A stretch of DNA of 64,000 nucleotides, taken from contig NZ_JAAXOX010000007.1 of the NCBI RefSeq assembly GCF_012396125.1, forward strand, positions 62,001-126,000. Direction: 5' to 3'. Below are positions 9,305 through 19,387 of the stretch, one piece after another (within the stretch, counting starts at the first letter, position 1; each line of letters starts with the position of its first letter). The position numbers and the translations under genes are program-made. Below the pieces are notes generated by a model. The model made no database searches. It was not told the DNA's origin and saw only the letters and a program-made list of their open reading frames with translations. This DNA is from Cellulomonas denverensis (GTDB lineage Bacteria > Actinomycetota > Actinomycetes > Actinomycetales > Cellulomonadaceae).

Positions 9305-10996
9305 ATGGGCCACCTCGATGTCAACGGAGTCGGGTACGTGCTGCCCGACGGCCGGCCGCTGCTGAACGAGGTGCACCTGCGCGTCGGTGAGGGCAGCCGG
9401 ATCGCGCTGATCGGGCCGAACGGCGCCGGCAAGTCCACCCTGCTGCGGATCATCACCGGCGAGCTGACCCCGCACGGCGGCACGGTCACCGGCTCCGGCG
9501 GGCTGGGCGTGATGCGCCAGGACGTGGGCCGGATCGCCGACGACCGTTCGGTGCGCGACCTGCTGGCCGAGCTCACCCCGGGCGCGGTGGGCGCGGCGGC
9601 GCGGGAACTGTCCGCGGCCGAGCTGGCGATGATGGAGTCCGACGACGAGCCGGCCCAGATGCGTTACGCCCAGGCGCTCGCCGACTGGGCGGACGTCGGC
9701 GGCTACGAGGTCGAGGCCGACTGGGACCGGGTCACCGACGCAGTGCTGTCCATCCCGTTCGAGCGGGCCCAGCACCGCGGGGTCCGCACGCTGTCCGGCG
9801 GGGAGCAGAAGCGGCTGGTGCTGGAGGCGCTGCTGCGCGGCCCGCAAGAGGTGCTGCTGCTGGACGAGCCGGACAACGCCCTGGACGTGCCGACCAAGCG
9901 CTGGCTGGAACGGCGCCTGATCGACTCGGACAAGACCGTCCTGCTGGTCAGCCACGACCGCGAGCTGCTCAGCCGGGTGCCGACCGCGATCGCCACCCTG
10001 GAACCGCGGCCGGCCGGCGCCGGGATCTGGATCCACGGGGGTGGCTTCGGCGGCTACGCCCAGGCCCGCGCGGACCGGATGGCCCGCCAGGAGGAACTGC
10101 TCCGCCGCTGGGAGGAGGAGCGCGCCCAGCTCAAGGCGCTGGTGCAGATGTACAAGCAGAAGGCCGCCTACAACTCCGACATGGCCAGCCGCTACCAGTC
10201 CGCTCAGACCCGGCTGCGCAGGTTCGAGGAGGCCGGGCCGCCGGAGCAGTTGGCCGCCGAGCAGCACGTGCGGGTCCGGTTGCAGGGCGGCCGCACCGCC
10301 AAGCGCGCCGTGATCGCGGAACGCCTGGAATTGACCGGGCTGATGCAGCCCTTCGATCTGGAGATCTGGTTCGGCGAGCGGGTGGCGGTGCTCGGGTCGA
10401 ACGGCTCGGGCAAGTCGCACTTCCTGCGGCTGCTGGCCGCCGGTGGCACCGACCCGGAACCGGAGCAGCGACCGGTGGATGCGCTGCCGATCGAACCGGT
10501 GCGGCACACCGGCCTGGCCCGGCTCGGCTCACGGGTGCTGCCGGGGTTCTTCGCGCAGAACCGCCAGCACGCCCAGGACGCCGAGTTCGCCGACCGGACG
10601 CTGCTGGAGATCCTGCACGCCGGTGACGGCCGCCGGAAGGGGATGGGCCGCGAGCCGGCCAGCCGCGCGCTGGACCGCTATGAGCTGGTCGGGTCGGCCG
10701 AGCAGCGGTACGGCACGCTGTCCGGTGGGCAGCAGGCGCGGTTCCACATCCTGCTGCTCGAACTCGGCGGAGCGACCCTGCTGCTGCTGGACGAGCCGAC
10801 CGACAACCTGGACCTGCACTCGGCCGAGGCGCTGGAGGCCGGGCTGGCCGCCTTCGAGGGCACCGTGGTCGCGGTGACCCACGACCGGTGGTTCGCCCGG
10901 GGCTTCGACCGGTTCCTGGTGTTCGGCGAGGACGGCGCCGTGGTGGAGACCCCGGAGCCGGTCTGGGACCAGGGCCGGGTGGTGAGAGCCAGGTGA
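9305..10996 (+). CDS. ABC-F family ATPase
   Basis: The 563-residue protein has two ATP-binding cassettes and no membrane segments, the architecture of ABC-F factors that act on ribosomes as translation factors or in antibiotic resistance. The first domain has GPNGAGKST (37-45), LSGGEQKR (from 163) and LLLDEPDNALD. The second has GSNGSGKSH (about 364-372), LSGGQQAR (about 473) and LLLDEPTDNLD. Between them lies a charged linker with repeated Arg and Gln (MARQEELLRRWEEERAQLKAL), typical of the P-site tRNA-interaction motif. The second P-loop ends in His instead of Thr or Ser. CATCCT lies 7 nt before the ATG. Whether it is housekeeping (Uup/EttA-like) or resistance-related cannot be decided. Confidence 0.9.
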   Translation: MGHLDVNGVGYVLPDGRPLLNEVHLRVGEGSRIALIGPNGAGKSTLLRIITGELTPHGGTVTGSGGLGVMRQDVGRIADDRSVRDLLAELTPGAVGAAARELSAAELAMMESDDEPAQMRYAQALADWADVGGYEVEADWDRVTDAVLSIPFERAQHRGVRTLSGGEQKRLVLEALLRGPQEVLLLDEPDNALDVPTKRWLERRLIDSDKTVLLVSHDRELLSRVPTAIATLEPRPAGAGIWIHGGGFGGYAQARADRMARQEELLRRWEEERAQLKALVQMYKQKAAYNSDMASRYQSAQTRLRRFEEAGPPEQLAAEQHVRVRLQGGRTAKRAVIAERLELTGLMQPFDLEIWFGERVAVLGSNGSGKSHFLRLLAAGGTDPEPEQRPVDALPIEPVRHTGLARLGSRVLPGFFAQNRQHAQDAEFADRTLLEILHAGDGRRKGMGREPASRALDRYELVGSAEQRYGTLSGGQQARFHILLLELGGATLLLLDEPTDNLDLHSAEALEAGLAAFEGTVVAVTHDRWFARGFDRFLVFGEDGAVVETPEPVWDQGRVVRAR

Positions 10997-10998
10997 CT

Positions 10999-11028
10999 TT
11001 GACCGTCCCAGGGCGGGGCGGCTACCCT
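10999..11028 (+). promoter_or_regulatory. Promoter of rplM-rpsI
   Basis: TTGACC (10999-11004) and TACCCT (11023-11028) are 18 nt apart, a good primary-sigma promoter. It begins 3 nt after the stop codon of the ABC-F gene. It leaves a leader of about 145 nt before rplM, in which I see no recognisable riboswitch. Confidence 0.7.
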
Positions 11029-11179
11029 GGTGAGTCGTTGTGCGTTCACCCGTCGAGCACCGGTGCGATCCCACTCGCCCGCTCCCGGCACTGACGTGCG
11101 GCAACACATTCATCGGCTGGACCCGGCTTCTACGGGCTGCCGTGGACACAGTCAGATAGAAGAGACGAAGGCTACGACC

Positions 11180-11626
11180 GTGCGCACGTACACCCCGAAG
11201 CCCGGCGACGTCCAGCGGAACTGGTATGTCATCGACGCGACCGATGTTGTCCTGGGCCGCCTGGCCACCCACGTGGCGACTCTGCTGCGCGGCAAGCACA
11301 AGGCGACTTTCGCCCCCCACGTGGACGGCGGTGACTTCGTCATCGTCATCAACGCGGAGAAGGTCGCCCTGACCGGCAACAAGCGTGAGACCAAGCTCGC
11401 CTACCGCCACTCCGGTTACCCGGGTGGTCTGCGGGCGACCCCGTACTCCGAGCTGCTCGAGAAGCACCCGGAGCGCGCGATCGAGAAGGCTGTCCGGGGC
11501 ATGCTCCCGAAGAGCTCGCTCGCTCGCCAGCAGCTGTCGAAGCTGAAGGTCTACGCAGGCGCCGAGCACCCGCACGCCGCCCAGCAGCCCCAGCCCTTCG
11601 AGATCACCCAGGTCGCGCAGGGCTGA
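11180..11626 (+). CDS. rplM: 50S ribosomal protein L13
   Basis: L13 is an early-assembling 50S protein. The 148-residue sequence opens [22 protein letters not shown] and contains [16 protein letters not shown] and YRHSGYPGG, as expected. The GTG at 11180 was chosen because it matches the conserved N-terminus; upstream in-frame codons run through the leader. The Shine-Dalgarno is weak (GAAGG at 11168-11172). It is followed by rpsI after 38 nt, the universal L13-S9 pair. Confidence 0.97.
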   Translation: MRTYTPKPGDVQRNWYVIDATDVVLGRLATHVATLLRGKHKATFAPHVDGGDFVIVINAEKVALTGNKRETKLAYRHSGYPGGLRATPYSELLEKHPERAIEKAVRGMLPKSSLARQQLSKLKVYAGAEHPHAAQQPQPFEITQVAQG

Positions 11627-11664
11627 CGCCCGCGACGCCAGAACACAGGACGCGAGGAATACCA

Positions 11665-12150
11665 GTGGCCGAGACCACGGTCGACTTTGACCTTGAGGGC
11701 GAGACCCCCAGCAGCTACACCTCCGAGACCGCCGCTCCCGCCGGTCGTGGCCAGAGCCTGACGGCTCCGGGCCAGGCCCTGGGCCGCCGCAAGGAGGCGA
11801 TCGCCCGCGTGCGCCTGGTGCCCGGCACCGGCCAGTGGAAGATCAACGGGCGCACGCTCGAGGAGTACTTCCCGAACAAGGTGCACCAGCAGCTCGTCAA
11901 CTCCCCGCTGAAGCTGGTGGAGGTCGAGGGCCGCTTCGACGTCATCGCCCGCATCTCGGGTGGCGGCGTCTCCGGCCAGGCCGGTGCGCTGCGTCTGGGC
12001 ATCTCCCGGGCGCTGAACGAGATCGACGCCGAGAGCAACCGCCCGGCGCTGAAGAAGGCCGGTTTCCTGACCCGCGACGCCCGCGTCGTGGAGCGCAAGA
12101 AGGCCGGTCTCAAGAAGGCCCGCAAGGCCCCGCAGTACTCCAAGCGCTGA
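11665..12150 (+). CDS. rpsI: 30S ribosomal protein S9
   Basis: S9 lies in the 30S head, and its C-terminal tail reaches the P-site tRNA. The 161-residue protein has an acidic N-terminal extension of about 40 residues, typical of actinobacteria. The conserved core follows ([37 protein letters not shown]), with the invariant basic end [12 protein letters not shown]. The GTG at 11665 follows GAGGAA at 11655-11660. A strong hairpin terminator follows the stop. Confidence 0.97.
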   Translation: MAETTVDFDLEGETPSSYTSETAAPAGRGQSLTAPGQALGRRKEAIARVRLVPGTGQWKINGRTLEEYFPNKVHQQLVNSPLKLVEVEGRFDVIARISGGGVSGQAGALRLGISRALNEIDAESNRPALKKAGFLTRDARVVERKKAGLKKARKAPQYSKR

Positions 12151-12162
12151 TCCCAGCGCACG

Positions 12163-12208
12163 CGGCCGATGGCCCCGAGGGTCCGACCCTCGGGGCCATC
12201 GGCCGTTT
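12163..12208 (+). terminator. Intrinsic terminator after rpsI
   Basis: A 20-bp stem starting CGGCCGATGGCCCCGAGGGT, with a two- to three-base loop, is followed by TTT. It separates rplM-rpsI from glmM. Confidence 0.88.
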
Positions 12209-12275
12209 CGGTGCCGCCAGGTCTGCGGCAGGATCGAACCGCGTCAACGACGGCGTGTGGAAGGAAGGGTCCGCG

Positions 12276-13628
12276 ATGGGACGACTGTTCGGCACCGACG
12301 GGGTGCGTGGCCTGGCCAACCGGGACGTCACGGCGGAGGTGGCACTCGACCTGTCGGTGGCCGCCGCGCACGTGCTCGGCACCCGGGGCGAGTTCGCCGG
12401 TCACCGGCCGCGCGCCGTCGTCGGCCGCGACCCCCGCGCCTCCGGCGAGTTCCTGTCCGCCGCGGTGGCCGCCGGACTGGCCTCCGCCGGTGTCGACGTG
12501 ATCAACGTGGGCGTGCTGCCCACCCCCGCGGTCGCGCACCTGACCGGCGCGCTGGACGTCGACCTGGGCGTCGTGCTGTCCGCCTCGCACAACCCGATGC
12601 CGGACAACGGGATCAAGTTCCTGGCCCGCGGCGGTCTCAAGCTGGACGACGACCTGGAGCTGGCGATCGAGGCCCGGCTGCGCGAGGACTGGAAGCGACC
12701 GGTCGGCGCCGACGTCGGCCGGATCCGCACCGACACCGGCCAGGCCGGGGAGCAGTACATCGAGCACCTGGTGAAGACCATCGGCGGCACCTCGCTCAGC
12801 GGGCTGCGGATCGCGGTGGACTGCGCGAACGGCGCCGCCTCCGAGGTCGGTCCCGCGGCGCTGCGCGAGGCCGGCGCCGACGTGGTCGTGATCAACGCCT
12901 CCCCGGACGGCCGCAACATCAACGAGGCCTGCGGGTCGACCCACCCCGAGCAGCTGCAGGCGGCCGTGGTCGCCTCCGGCGCCGACCTGGGCGTGGCCTT
13001 CGACGGGGACGCCGACCGCTGCCTGGCGGTGGACCACAGCGGCGTGCTGGTCGACGGCGACCAGATCATGGGCGTGCTGGCCCTGGCGCTGCGCGAGCGG
13101 GGCGCCCTGGCGCAGGACACCCTGGTGGTCACCGTGATGAGCAACCTCGGCCTGCGGCTCGCGATGCAGGCAGCCGGGGTGCGCACCGTCGAGACCGCGG
13201 TCGGCGACCGGTACGTGCTGGAGGAGATGCGGGCGCACGCCTACTCCCTGGGTGGTGAGCAGTCCGGCCACGTGATCATGGCCGACCACGCCACCACCGG
13301 CGACGGCACGCTGACCGCCCTGCACCTGGCGGCCCGGGTCGCCGAGACCGGCCAGAAGCTGTCCGAGCTGGCCGGGGTGGTGCGCCGGCTGCCGCAGACC
13401 CTGATCAACGTGCCCGGGGTCGCCAAGGACCGCGCCGACTCCGACGAGCCGCTGCTGGCCGCCGTCGCCGCCGCGGAGACCGAGCTGGGCCAGACCGGCC
13501 GGGTGCTGCTGCGCCCCTCCGGCACCGAGCCGCTGGTCCGGGTGATGGTCGAGGCCGCCACCCAGGACGACGCCGACCGGGTCGCCGGTGGGCTGGCCGA
13601 CGTGGTCAAGGACCGGCTGGCGCTGTGA
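12276..13628 (+). CDS. glmM: Phosphoglucosamine mutase
   Basis: GlmM converts glucosamine-6-phosphate to glucosamine-1-phosphate for UDP-GlcNAc and peptidoglycan synthesis. The 450-residue protein begins [12 protein letters not shown]. It carries the phosphoserine loop SASHNP (Ser104), the Mg-binding loop FDGDADR, the sugar-specificity loop GGEQSGHV and the C-terminal phosphate site [11 protein letters not shown]. The ATG at 12276 follows AAGGAAGGG. The stop overlaps the def start as GTGA. glmS, which makes its substrate, lies 3.4 kb downstream. Confidence 0.97.
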   Translation: MGRLFGTDGVRGLANRDVTAEVALDLSVAAAHVLGTRGEFAGHRPRAVVGRDPRASGEFLSAAVAAGLASAGVDVINVGVLPTPAVAHLTGALDVDLGVVLSASHNPMPDNGIKFLARGGLKLDDDLELAIEARLREDWKRPVGADVGRIRTDTGQAGEQYIEHLVKTIGGTSLSGLRIAVDCANGAASEVGPAALREAGADVVVINASPDGRNINEACGSTHPEQLQAAVVASGADLGVAFDGDADRCLAVDHSGVLVDGDQIMGVLALALRERGALAQDTLVVTVMSNLGLRLAMQAAGVRTVETAVGDRYVLEEMRAHAYSLGGEQSGHVIMADHATTGDGTLTALHLAARVAETGQKLSELAGVVRRLPQTLINVPGVAKDRADSDEPLLAAVAAAETELGQTGRVLLRPSGTEPLVRVMVEAATQDDADRVAGGLADVVKDRLAL

Positions 13629-14326
13629 CCGGCTGGCCCGCCGCCCCCGGCGCCGAGCACGCCCGGCAGGCCACCTGGCCGGACGAGCTGGTCCGTGAGC
13701 AGGTCGCCGCCGTGCTCGCCACCGCCGCCGCGGACCCGAGCGGGATCGTGCCGATCGTCCAGGCCGGTCACCCGGCGCTGCGGATGCGCGCGGTGCCGCT
13801 GACCGGTCAGCTCGACGCCGCCACCCTGGCCGAGCTGGTCGCGGTGATGCGCCGCACCATGCACGCCGCACCCGGGGTGGGGCTGGCCGCGCCGCAGATC
13901 GGGTTGCCGATCGCGCTGGCCGTGGTCGCCGACCCCGGCGGCGGCGATCCGGAGGTGGAGCAGATCCGCGAGCGGCCCGAGCTGCCGTTCCGGGTGCTGG
14001 TGAACCCGCGCTACGACCTGGTGCCCGGCGAGGAGCCGGAGCCGGTCGCGTTCTACGAGGGCTGTCTGAGCGTCGAGGGCTACCAGGCCGTGGTGCCCCG
14101 GCTGCGCCGGCTGCGGCTGGTCTGCACCGACGAGCACGGCGCGGCGGTGGACGAGGTACTGCAGGGCTGGCCGGCCCGGATCGTCCAGCACGAGACCGAT
14201 CACCTGAACGGCGTGCTCTACCTGGACCGGGCGCTGACCCGGTCGCTGTCCACCGTCGAGGAGTACGGCGGTCACTGGGCGAGTCAGCCGCGACCCGAGG
14301 AAGCCGCCCGGGTCCTCGGCTTCTGA
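13625..14326 (+). CDS. def: Peptide deformylase
   Basis: This metalloenzyme removes the N-formyl group from nascent proteins. All three motifs are present in the 233-residue protein: [18 protein letters not shown] (metal Cys) and QHETDHLNG (metal His pair and catalytic Glu). About 40 extra residues precede the core. They begin at a GTG overlapping the glmM stop (GTGA), consistent with coupled translation, but a start further in cannot be excluded. The C-terminal tail is long, as in actinobacterial type I enzymes. Confidence 0.95.
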   Translation: MTGWPAAPGAEHARQATWPDELVREQVAAVLATAAADPSGIVPIVQAGHPALRMRAVPLTGQLDAATLAELVAVMRRTMHAAPGVGLAAPQIGLPIALAVVADPGGGDPEVEQIRERPELPFRVLVNPRYDLVPGEEPEPVAFYEGCLSVEGYQAVVPRLRRLRLVCTDEHGAAVDEVLQGWPARIVQHETDHLNGVLYLDRALTRSLSTVEEYGGHWASQPRPEEAARVLGF

Positions 14327-14516
14327 GCGTCATCCCCGAGGGGGAGAGCACGGTCGTGGGATGTCCTTCGCCCGACCGATGCCGGTGTCGGAACCCCGAG
14401 GCACGATAGGGGGAACACCGGGGAGATGTGGGGGCTTTCCCCCATGCCGACCCAGCCGCCCCGCCACCTACCGTTCCAAGCGGTAGCGGGACGACGACTC
14501 GGGAGGCGAAGGACAG

Positions 14517-15236
14517 GTGCTCCAGGACTGGATCGCGGCGATCGAGGGGTGGATCCCCGCGATGGCCGGGTCGCCGTGGGCCTATCCCGCGCTGGCCTTG
14601 TTCGCCATGATCGACGGCTTCTTCCCGCCGATCCCGTCGGAGTCGGTGGTGATCGCCCTCGCCTCGCTCTCGGTCGCCCACGGTGAACCCCACCTGCTGC
14701 TGATCGGCCTCGCGGCGGCGGTCGGCGCCTGGAGCGGTGACCAGATCGCCTACGTCATCGGCTCCAAGGTGGATGTGCACCGGCTCCGGTTCTTCCGCAG
14801 CGAGCGCGGGGCCAAGACGCTGGCCTGGGCGGAGCACGCCCTGGCGCACCGCGGCTCGTCGTTCATCCTGGCGGCCCGGTACATCCCGATCGGCCGGGTC
14901 GCGGTCAACATGACCGCCGGTGCGCTCGGCTACCCGCGGCGGCGGTTCATGGGCCTGACCGCGCTGGCCGGCGTGACCTGGGCGGTCTACGGCACCTTGA
15001 TCGGCGTGGGTGCCGGGGTCTGGCTGGCGGACCACCCGCTGATCGCCGTGGTGGCGGGCGTCGTGGTCGGCACCGTGGTCGGTCTGGCGATCGACTGGGT
15101 GCTGCGCCGGTTCACCCGGATCGGGCACACCCCGCCCTCGTCGGCCCCGGCCCCGGCCATCGCGCCGATCCCGGGACCGCCGGTGGTCGCCGCCGGTGCA
15201 CTGCCGCCCGAGGAGGGCTGCGCACCCCTGCGCTGA
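14517..15236 (+). CDS. DedA family membrane protein
   Basis: This is a 239-residue integral membrane protein of the DedA/SNARE-associated (VTT) family. Relatives are implicated in lipid-carrier flipping and membrane homeostasis. The family signature is visible as FPPIPSESVVIALAS, then GAWSGDQIAYVIGSKV and ARYIPIGRVAVNMTAGA. About five hydrophobic segments are followed by a Pro/Ala-rich cytoplasmic tail. The GTG at 14517 follows GGGAGGCGAAGGA. The 190-nt gap upstream contains two small hairpins (14429-14444, and one around 14470-14490) but no convincing promoter. Confidence 0.88.
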   Translation: MLQDWIAAIEGWIPAMAGSPWAYPALALFAMIDGFFPPIPSESVVIALASLSVAHGEPHLLLIGLAAAVGAWSGDQIAYVIGSKVDVHRLRFFRSERGAKTLAWAEHALAHRGSSFILAARYIPIGRVAVNMTAGALGYPRRRFMGLTALAGVTWAVYGTLIGVGAGVWLADHPLIAVVAGVVVGTVVGLAIDWVLRRFTRIGHTPPSSAPAPAIAPIPGPPVVAAGALPPEEGCAPLR

Positions 15237-15430
15237 CCCCGGCACGCCGGTGACCTGGCTCACCCGCCCGGTCACGGCCGGACAACGATCACCGGGTGCC
15301 GCGTCACGATCCGGCATCGCCGGGCCGGTTCACCCGAACGGCTGCCTACCCTCGTCCGGGGCCACAGCGCTGTCGCCCCGTCACGTCCCGCCGGGCCGTG
15401 GCGAACAGGTGACGGCGGAGGGCGATCGAC

Positions 15431-16021
15431 GTGCGACGGGTGTGGGCGGCAGTGGTGGTGGCGGCCTCGGCCGTGCTCGCCGCGGGCTGTGCCGTCCAGG
15501 CCACGCCGACCGTCACCGCGGTGCCCAGTGCGGTCCCGTCCACCGCCCGGGCGATCACCGGCCCCGACTGCCTCGCCCCGCAGGTGTTGGCCGATCTCGG
15601 CTTCGACCCCGGCGACCGCGGCTCCGGCTCCGTGCACGCCGACGCCCCGGCGGCCGGTCCGGTGCCGGAGGGCTTCGCGCCGGTGCTGGTGGTCGAGTGC
15701 AGCACCGGTGAGCTGCTGACCGACGAGGACGGCCAGTGGGAGGCGGTCACCGCCACCCGCCGCGAGGGTGATCTGGAACCCCTGGTCGAGGCACTGTCCG
15801 GCGACCGGACCGCCGCGCCCGGGACCGGGTGCGCCCCGGAGGTGCAGCAGACCGAGCTGTGGCTGGTCGACTCGATGGGCGATGCCGTCCGGGCCGCGGT
15901 GCCCGGGTCGGTCTGCGGCCGGCTGCCCTCCCGGGTACGGGCGGAGCTGGACCGGTTGGACGCGGTGGACGTCGAGGCCTACCCGGTCCGGCTGGCCGTG
16001 CCACGCAGCGACGGCAGCTGA
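15431..16021 (+). CDS. Putative lipoprotein
   Basis: This 196-residue secreted protein has a lipobox: MRRVWAAVVVAASAVLAAGC puts the lipidated Cys at position 20. The mature part has a Thr/Pro/Ala-rich linker, then a small globular region with several Cys residues. No catalytic motif was recognised. It lies just before the convergent coaA (3-nt gap). The 194-nt region upstream holds a TACCCT but no matching -35. Function is unknown; a sensor or binding role is only a guess. Confidence 0.72.
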   Translation: MRRVWAAVVVAASAVLAAGCAVQATPTVTAVPSAVPSTARAITGPDCLAPQVLADLGFDPGDRGSGSVHADAPAAGPVPEGFAPVLVVECSTGELLTDEDGQWEAVTATRREGDLEPLVEALSGDRTAAPGTGCAPEVQQTELWLVDSMGDAVRAAVPGSVCGRLPSRVRAELDRLDAVDVEAYPVRLAVPRSDGS

Positions 16022-16024
16022 GCC

Positions 16025-16981
16025 CTACAGCTTGCGCAGCCGGACCCGGCGCACCGCATGGTCGCGGCCCTTGGTCAGCACCAGGGTGGCCCGGCTCCGG
16101 GTCGGCAGGATGTTCTGCACCAGGTTGGGCGCGTTGATCGCGTCCCAGATGCTCTCCGCCTTGGCCACCGCCTCCGCGTCGCTCAGGCTGGCGTACCGGT
16201 GGAAGTACGACTCCGGCCGGCTGAACGCGGTCGAGCGCAGCGACAGGAACCGGTCGACGTACCACTGCCGGGCGTCCTCGGTCTTGGCGTCCACGTAGAT
16301 CGAGAAATCGAAGAAGTCGCTGACCGCCAGGTTGCTGGTGCTGCCCGGCGCGGCCGGACGGGCCGGCTGCAACACGTTCAGGCCCTCCACGATCAGCACG
16401 TCCGGGCGGCGGACGACCACCTCGGCGCCCGGCACGATGTCGTAGGTCAGGTGGTCGTACACCGGCGCCCGGACCTCCGCGTGCCCGGCCTTCACCTGCG
16501 CGACGAACTGCAGCAGCTTGCGCCGGTCGTAGGACTCCGGGAAGCCCTTGCGTTCCATCAACCCGCGGCGCTGCAGCTCGGCATTCGGGTACAGGAAACC
16601 GTCGGTGGTCATCAGCGACACGTTCGGGGTGGCCGGCCAGCGGGCGATCAGCTCGCGCAGCAGCCGCGCGGTGGTCGACTTGCCGACCGCCACCGACCCG
16701 GCGACACCGATCACGTACGGGGTGCGGGGGGTGTCCTCGCGCAGGAAGGTCGACGACGCCGCGTGCAGCCGCCGGGTGGCGGTGATGTACAGGTCCAGCA
16801 GCCGGGACAGCGGCCGGTAGATCGCGTCCACCTCGGCCAGGTCGATCGGGTCGCCGAGTCCGCGCAGCCGCGTGACGTCGTCGTCACCCAGCGGCAAGGG
16901 GGTCGAGGCCGACAACCTGACCCAGGCCTCCCGGTCCAGGTCGACGAACGGGGAGGAGCTGACGGCAGCGTCGGATCGCAC
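16025..16981 (-). CDS. coaA: Type I pantothenate kinase
   Basis: CoaA phosphorylates pantothenate, the first committed step of coenzyme A synthesis. The P-loop [17 protein letters not shown], the TTDGFLYPN segment and YDHLTYDIV are all diagnostic. I chose GTG at 16981 (318 residues), because that length matches the family (about 310-318). The longer frame begins with TTG at 17047 and would run into the glmS promoter. The gene is divergent from glmS by 83 nt. Confidence 0.95.
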   Translation of the reverse strand: MRSDAAVSSSPFVDLDREAWVRLSASTPLPLGDDDVTRLRGLGDPIDLAEVDAIYRPLSRLLDLYITATRRLHAASSTFLREDTPRTPYVIGVAGSVAVGKSTTARLLRELIARWPATPNVSLMTTDGFLYPNAELQRRGLMERKGFPESYDRRKLLQFVAQVKAGHAEVRAPVYDHLTYDIVPGAEVVVRRPDVLIVEGLNVLQPARPAAPGSTSNLAVSDFFDFSIYVDAKTEDARQWYVDRFLSLRSTAFSRPESYFHRYASLSDAEAVAKAESIWDAINAPNLVQNILPTRSRATLVLTKGRDHAVRRVRLRKL

Positions 16982-17051
16982 CGGACGATTCTGCCTGATC
17001 GGCGAGGGTGGCGCGGGCCACAGCGCGTCCAGCGGGACCACCCCCAACGTC

Positions 17052-17057
17052 TAGACT
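17052..17057 (+). promoter_or_regulatory. -10 element for leaderless glmS
   Basis: TAGACT lies 7 nt before the glmS ATG, so transcription should start at or next to the initiation codon. No good -35 is visible. No glmS ribozyme or leader is possible with this geometry. Confidence 0.55.
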
Positions 17058-17064
17058 CGCGGCC

Positions 17065-18918
17065 ATGTGTGGAATCGTCGGGTACGTCGGGGCGCATCGG
17101 CCGGATGGCCAGCCGCTGGAGGTCGCGCTCGAGGGCCTGCGCCGGCTGGAGTACCGCGGGTACGACTCCGCGGGGGTCGCCCTGGTCACCGCCGACGGCC
17201 TGGCCACCGCCAAGAAGGCCGGCAAGCTGGCGAACCTGGTCGAGGAGCTCGACGCTCACCCGCTGCCGCCGGCCACCGCCGCGATCGGGCACACCCGGTG
17301 GGCCACCCACGGCGGTCCCACCGACGTCAACGCGCACCCGCACGTGGCCGGCAAGGTCGCGGTGATCCACAACGGCATCATCGAGAACTTCGCCCCGCTG
17401 AAGGAGGCGCTGCTCGCCGAGGGCGCCCAGCTGCTGTCCGAGACCGACACCGAGGTGGTCGCCCACCTGCTGGCCGCGGCCTACGACGAGGTCGGCGACC
17501 TGGCCGAGGCGATGCGGACCGTGGTGCGCCGGCTGCACGGCACCTTCACCCTGCTCGCGGTGCACGCCGACCACCCGGACACCGTGGTCGGCGCCCGGCA
17601 CGACAGCCCGCTGGTGGTCGGGCTCGGCGACGGCGCGAACTTCATGGGCTCGGACGTCGCCGCGTTCATCGCCCGCACCGACCGGGCACTGGAGCTGGCG
17701 CAGGACCAGGTCGTCACCATCACCCCGGACGCCGTGGTCGTGACCGACTTCGACGGGAACGCGGCCGAGGGCCGGGAGTACACCGTGGACTGGGACGCGG
17801 CCGCCGCGGAGAAGGGCGGCTTCCGCTCCTTCATGGACAAGGAGATCGCCGACCAGCCCCAGGCGGTCGCCGACACCCTGCTCGGCCGGACCGACATCGC
17901 CGGGAAGCTGATCCTGGACGACCTGCGGATCGACGAGTCCGTGCTGCGCTCGGTGGACAAGATCATCGTGATCGCCTGCGGCACCGCCGCCTACGCCGGA
18001 CACGTGGCCAAGTACGCCATCGAGCACTGGTGCCGGATCCCGGTCGAGGTCGAGCTGGCGCACGAGTTCCGCTACCGCGACCCGATCGTCAACGCCCGCA
18101 CCCTGGTGGTTGCCATCTCCCAGTCCGGCGAGACCATGGACACCCTGATGGCGATCCGGCACGCCCGGGAGCAGGGCGCCAAGGTGCTGGCGATCTGCAA
18201 CACCCACGGGTCGACCATCCCGCGCGAGTCCGACGCCGTGCTCTACACCCACGCCGGGCCCGAGGTCGCCGTCGCCTCCACCAAGGCGTTCCTGGCCCAG
18301 ATCACCGCCGCGTACCTGCTCGGCCTGTACCTGGCGCAGCTGCGCGGCAACAAGTTCTCCGACGAGATCGGCGAGATCCTGGCCGACCTGCGCGAGATGC
18401 CCGGCAAGATCCAGCAGGTGCTGGACCGCTCCGACCGGGTGCGCGAGATCGCCCGCTGGATGGCCGACACCTCCTCGGTGCTGTTCCTCGGCCGGCACGT
18501 CGGCTTCCCGGTGGCGATGGAGGGCGCGCTCAAGCTCAAGGAGCTGGCCTACATCCACGCCGAGGGCTTCGCCGCCGGCGAGCTCAAGCACGGCCCGATC
18601 GCGCTGATCGAGCCCGGGCAGCCGGTGTTCGTCATCGTGCCGTCCCCGCGTGGGCGCGACTCGCTGCACTCCAAGGTGGTCTCCAACATCCAGGAGATCC
18701 GGGCCCGTGGCGCCCGCACCCTGGTGATCGCCGAGGAGGGCGACGACGCGGTCCGGGCGTTCGCCGACGAGGTGTTCTACGTCCCGCAGTCGCCGACCCT
18801 GCTCGCGCCGCTGCTGGCCGTGGTGCCGCTGCAGATCTTCGCCTGCGAGCTGGCCACCGCCCGCGGGCTGGACGTCGACCAGCCGCGCAACCTGGCCAAG
18901 TCGGTCACGGTCGAGTAG
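17065..18918 (+). CDS. glmS: Glutamine--fructose-6-phosphate aminotransferase
   Basis: GlmS makes glucosamine-6-phosphate from fructose-6-phosphate and glutamine, the entry step to peptidoglycan amino sugars. The 617-residue enzyme begins MCGIVGYVG, with the catalytic Cys as residue 2 before processing. It has an N-terminal class II amidotransferase domain ([16 protein letters not shown]) and two SIS isomerase domains ([21 protein letters not shown], ending KSVTVE). The ATG was fixed by the obligatory N-terminal Cys. It is followed after 5 nt by acpS. Confidence 0.98.
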   Translation: MCGIVGYVGAHRPDGQPLEVALEGLRRLEYRGYDSAGVALVTADGLATAKKAGKLANLVEELDAHPLPPATAAIGHTRWATHGGPTDVNAHPHVAGKVAVIHNGIIENFAPLKEALLAEGAQLLSETDTEVVAHLLAAAYDEVGDLAEAMRTVVRRLHGTFTLLAVHADHPDTVVGARHDSPLVVGLGDGANFMGSDVAAFIARTDRALELAQDQVVTITPDAVVVTDFDGNAAEGREYTVDWDAAAAEKGGFRSFMDKEIADQPQAVADTLLGRTDIAGKLILDDLRIDESVLRSVDKIIVIACGTAAYAGHVAKYAIEHWCRIPVEVELAHEFRYRDPIVNARTLVVAISQSGETMDTLMAIRHAREQGAKVLAICNTHGSTIPRESDAVLYTHAGPEVAVASTKAFLAQITAAYLLGLYLAQLRGNKFSDEIGEILADLREMPGKIQQVLDRSDRVREIARWMADTSSVLFLGRHVGFPVAMEGALKLKELAYIHAEGFAAGELKHGPIALIEPGQPVFVIVPSPRGRDSLHSKVVSNIQEIRARGARTLVIAEEGDDAVRAFADEVFYVPQSPTLLAPLLAVVPLQIFACELATARGLDVDQPRNLAKSVTVE

Positions 18919-18923
18919 GCCCG

Positions 18924-19277
18924 ATGATCGTCGGGGTCGGCATCGACGTGGTGGACGTGGCCCGGTTCATCGCGACCGTGGAGCGGGTGCCCGCGCTGCG
19001 GACCAAGCTGTTCACCCCGGACGAGCGCGATCTGCCCGACGCCTCGCTGGCCGCCCGGTTCGCCGCCAAGGAGGCGATCGCCAAGGCGCTCGGTGCCCCG
19101 GCCGGCATGCGCTGGCAGGATGCGACCGTCCGCCGGGTGGTCGGCCGGCAGCCGGTGGTCGAGATCACCGGCACCGTGGCCGCCCGCGCCGCCGAGCTGG
19201 GCGTGGACCGGTTCCACCTGTCCCTGTCGCACGATGCCGGCATCGCCAGCGCGATGTGCGTCGCCGAGCGCGACTGA
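18924..19277 (+). CDS. acpS: Holo-[acyl-carrier-protein] synthase
   Basis: AcpS transfers 4'-phosphopantetheine from CoA to acyl carrier protein. The 117-residue protein shows [12 protein letters not shown] (metal-binding Asp) and [14 protein letters not shown] (catalytic Glu-Lys). [13 protein letters not shown] near the end is typical of group I phosphopantetheinyl transferases. The ATG lies 5 nt after the glmS stop, so the two are probably co-transcribed. CoaA, which supplies the CoA pathway, is encoded 2 kb upstream on the other strand. Confidence 0.96.
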   Translation: MIVGVGIDVVDVARFIATVERVPALRTKLFTPDERDLPDASLAARFAAKEAIAKALGAPAGMRWQDATVRRVVGRQPVVEITGTVAARAAELGVDRFHLSLSHDAGIASAMCVAERD

Positions 19278-19324
19278 CCCCGCGCCGCGGGCTGCCCGCC
19301 CGCATGCGCCCCTCGCGCCTCTGT

Positions 19325-19387
19325 CGCCGAGAGTGCACGAATGCAGGTCTCAGCGGTCAGGAGGCGTGCATTCGTGCACTCTCGGCG
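19325..19387. repeat. 63-nt palindromic element, left copy
   Basis: A 21-nt arm (starts CGCCGAGAGTGC, ends CGAATGCA; 19325-19345) and its exact reverse complement (19367-19387) flank a 21-nt loop. The loop extends the pairing imperfectly (CTC with GAG). An identical pair of arms occurs at 20379-20441. The 3' end of the DUF559 gene, including its stop codon, lies inside this copy. It could also act as a bidirectional terminator between acpS and the nuclease gene. Confidence 0.9.

Noticed and set aside
11715..15317. Very long open frame of about 1200 codons on the minus strand
   Set aside because: It lies opposite rpsI, glmM, def and DedA, which have clear families. Its translation is low-complexity Arg/Gly/Pro/His, the typical shadow of high-GC coding sequence.
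16982..17047. N-terminal extension of coaA from TTG at 17047
   Set aside because: It would make the protein longer than the family and place the start next to the glmS -10; GTG at 16981 gives the normal 318 residues.
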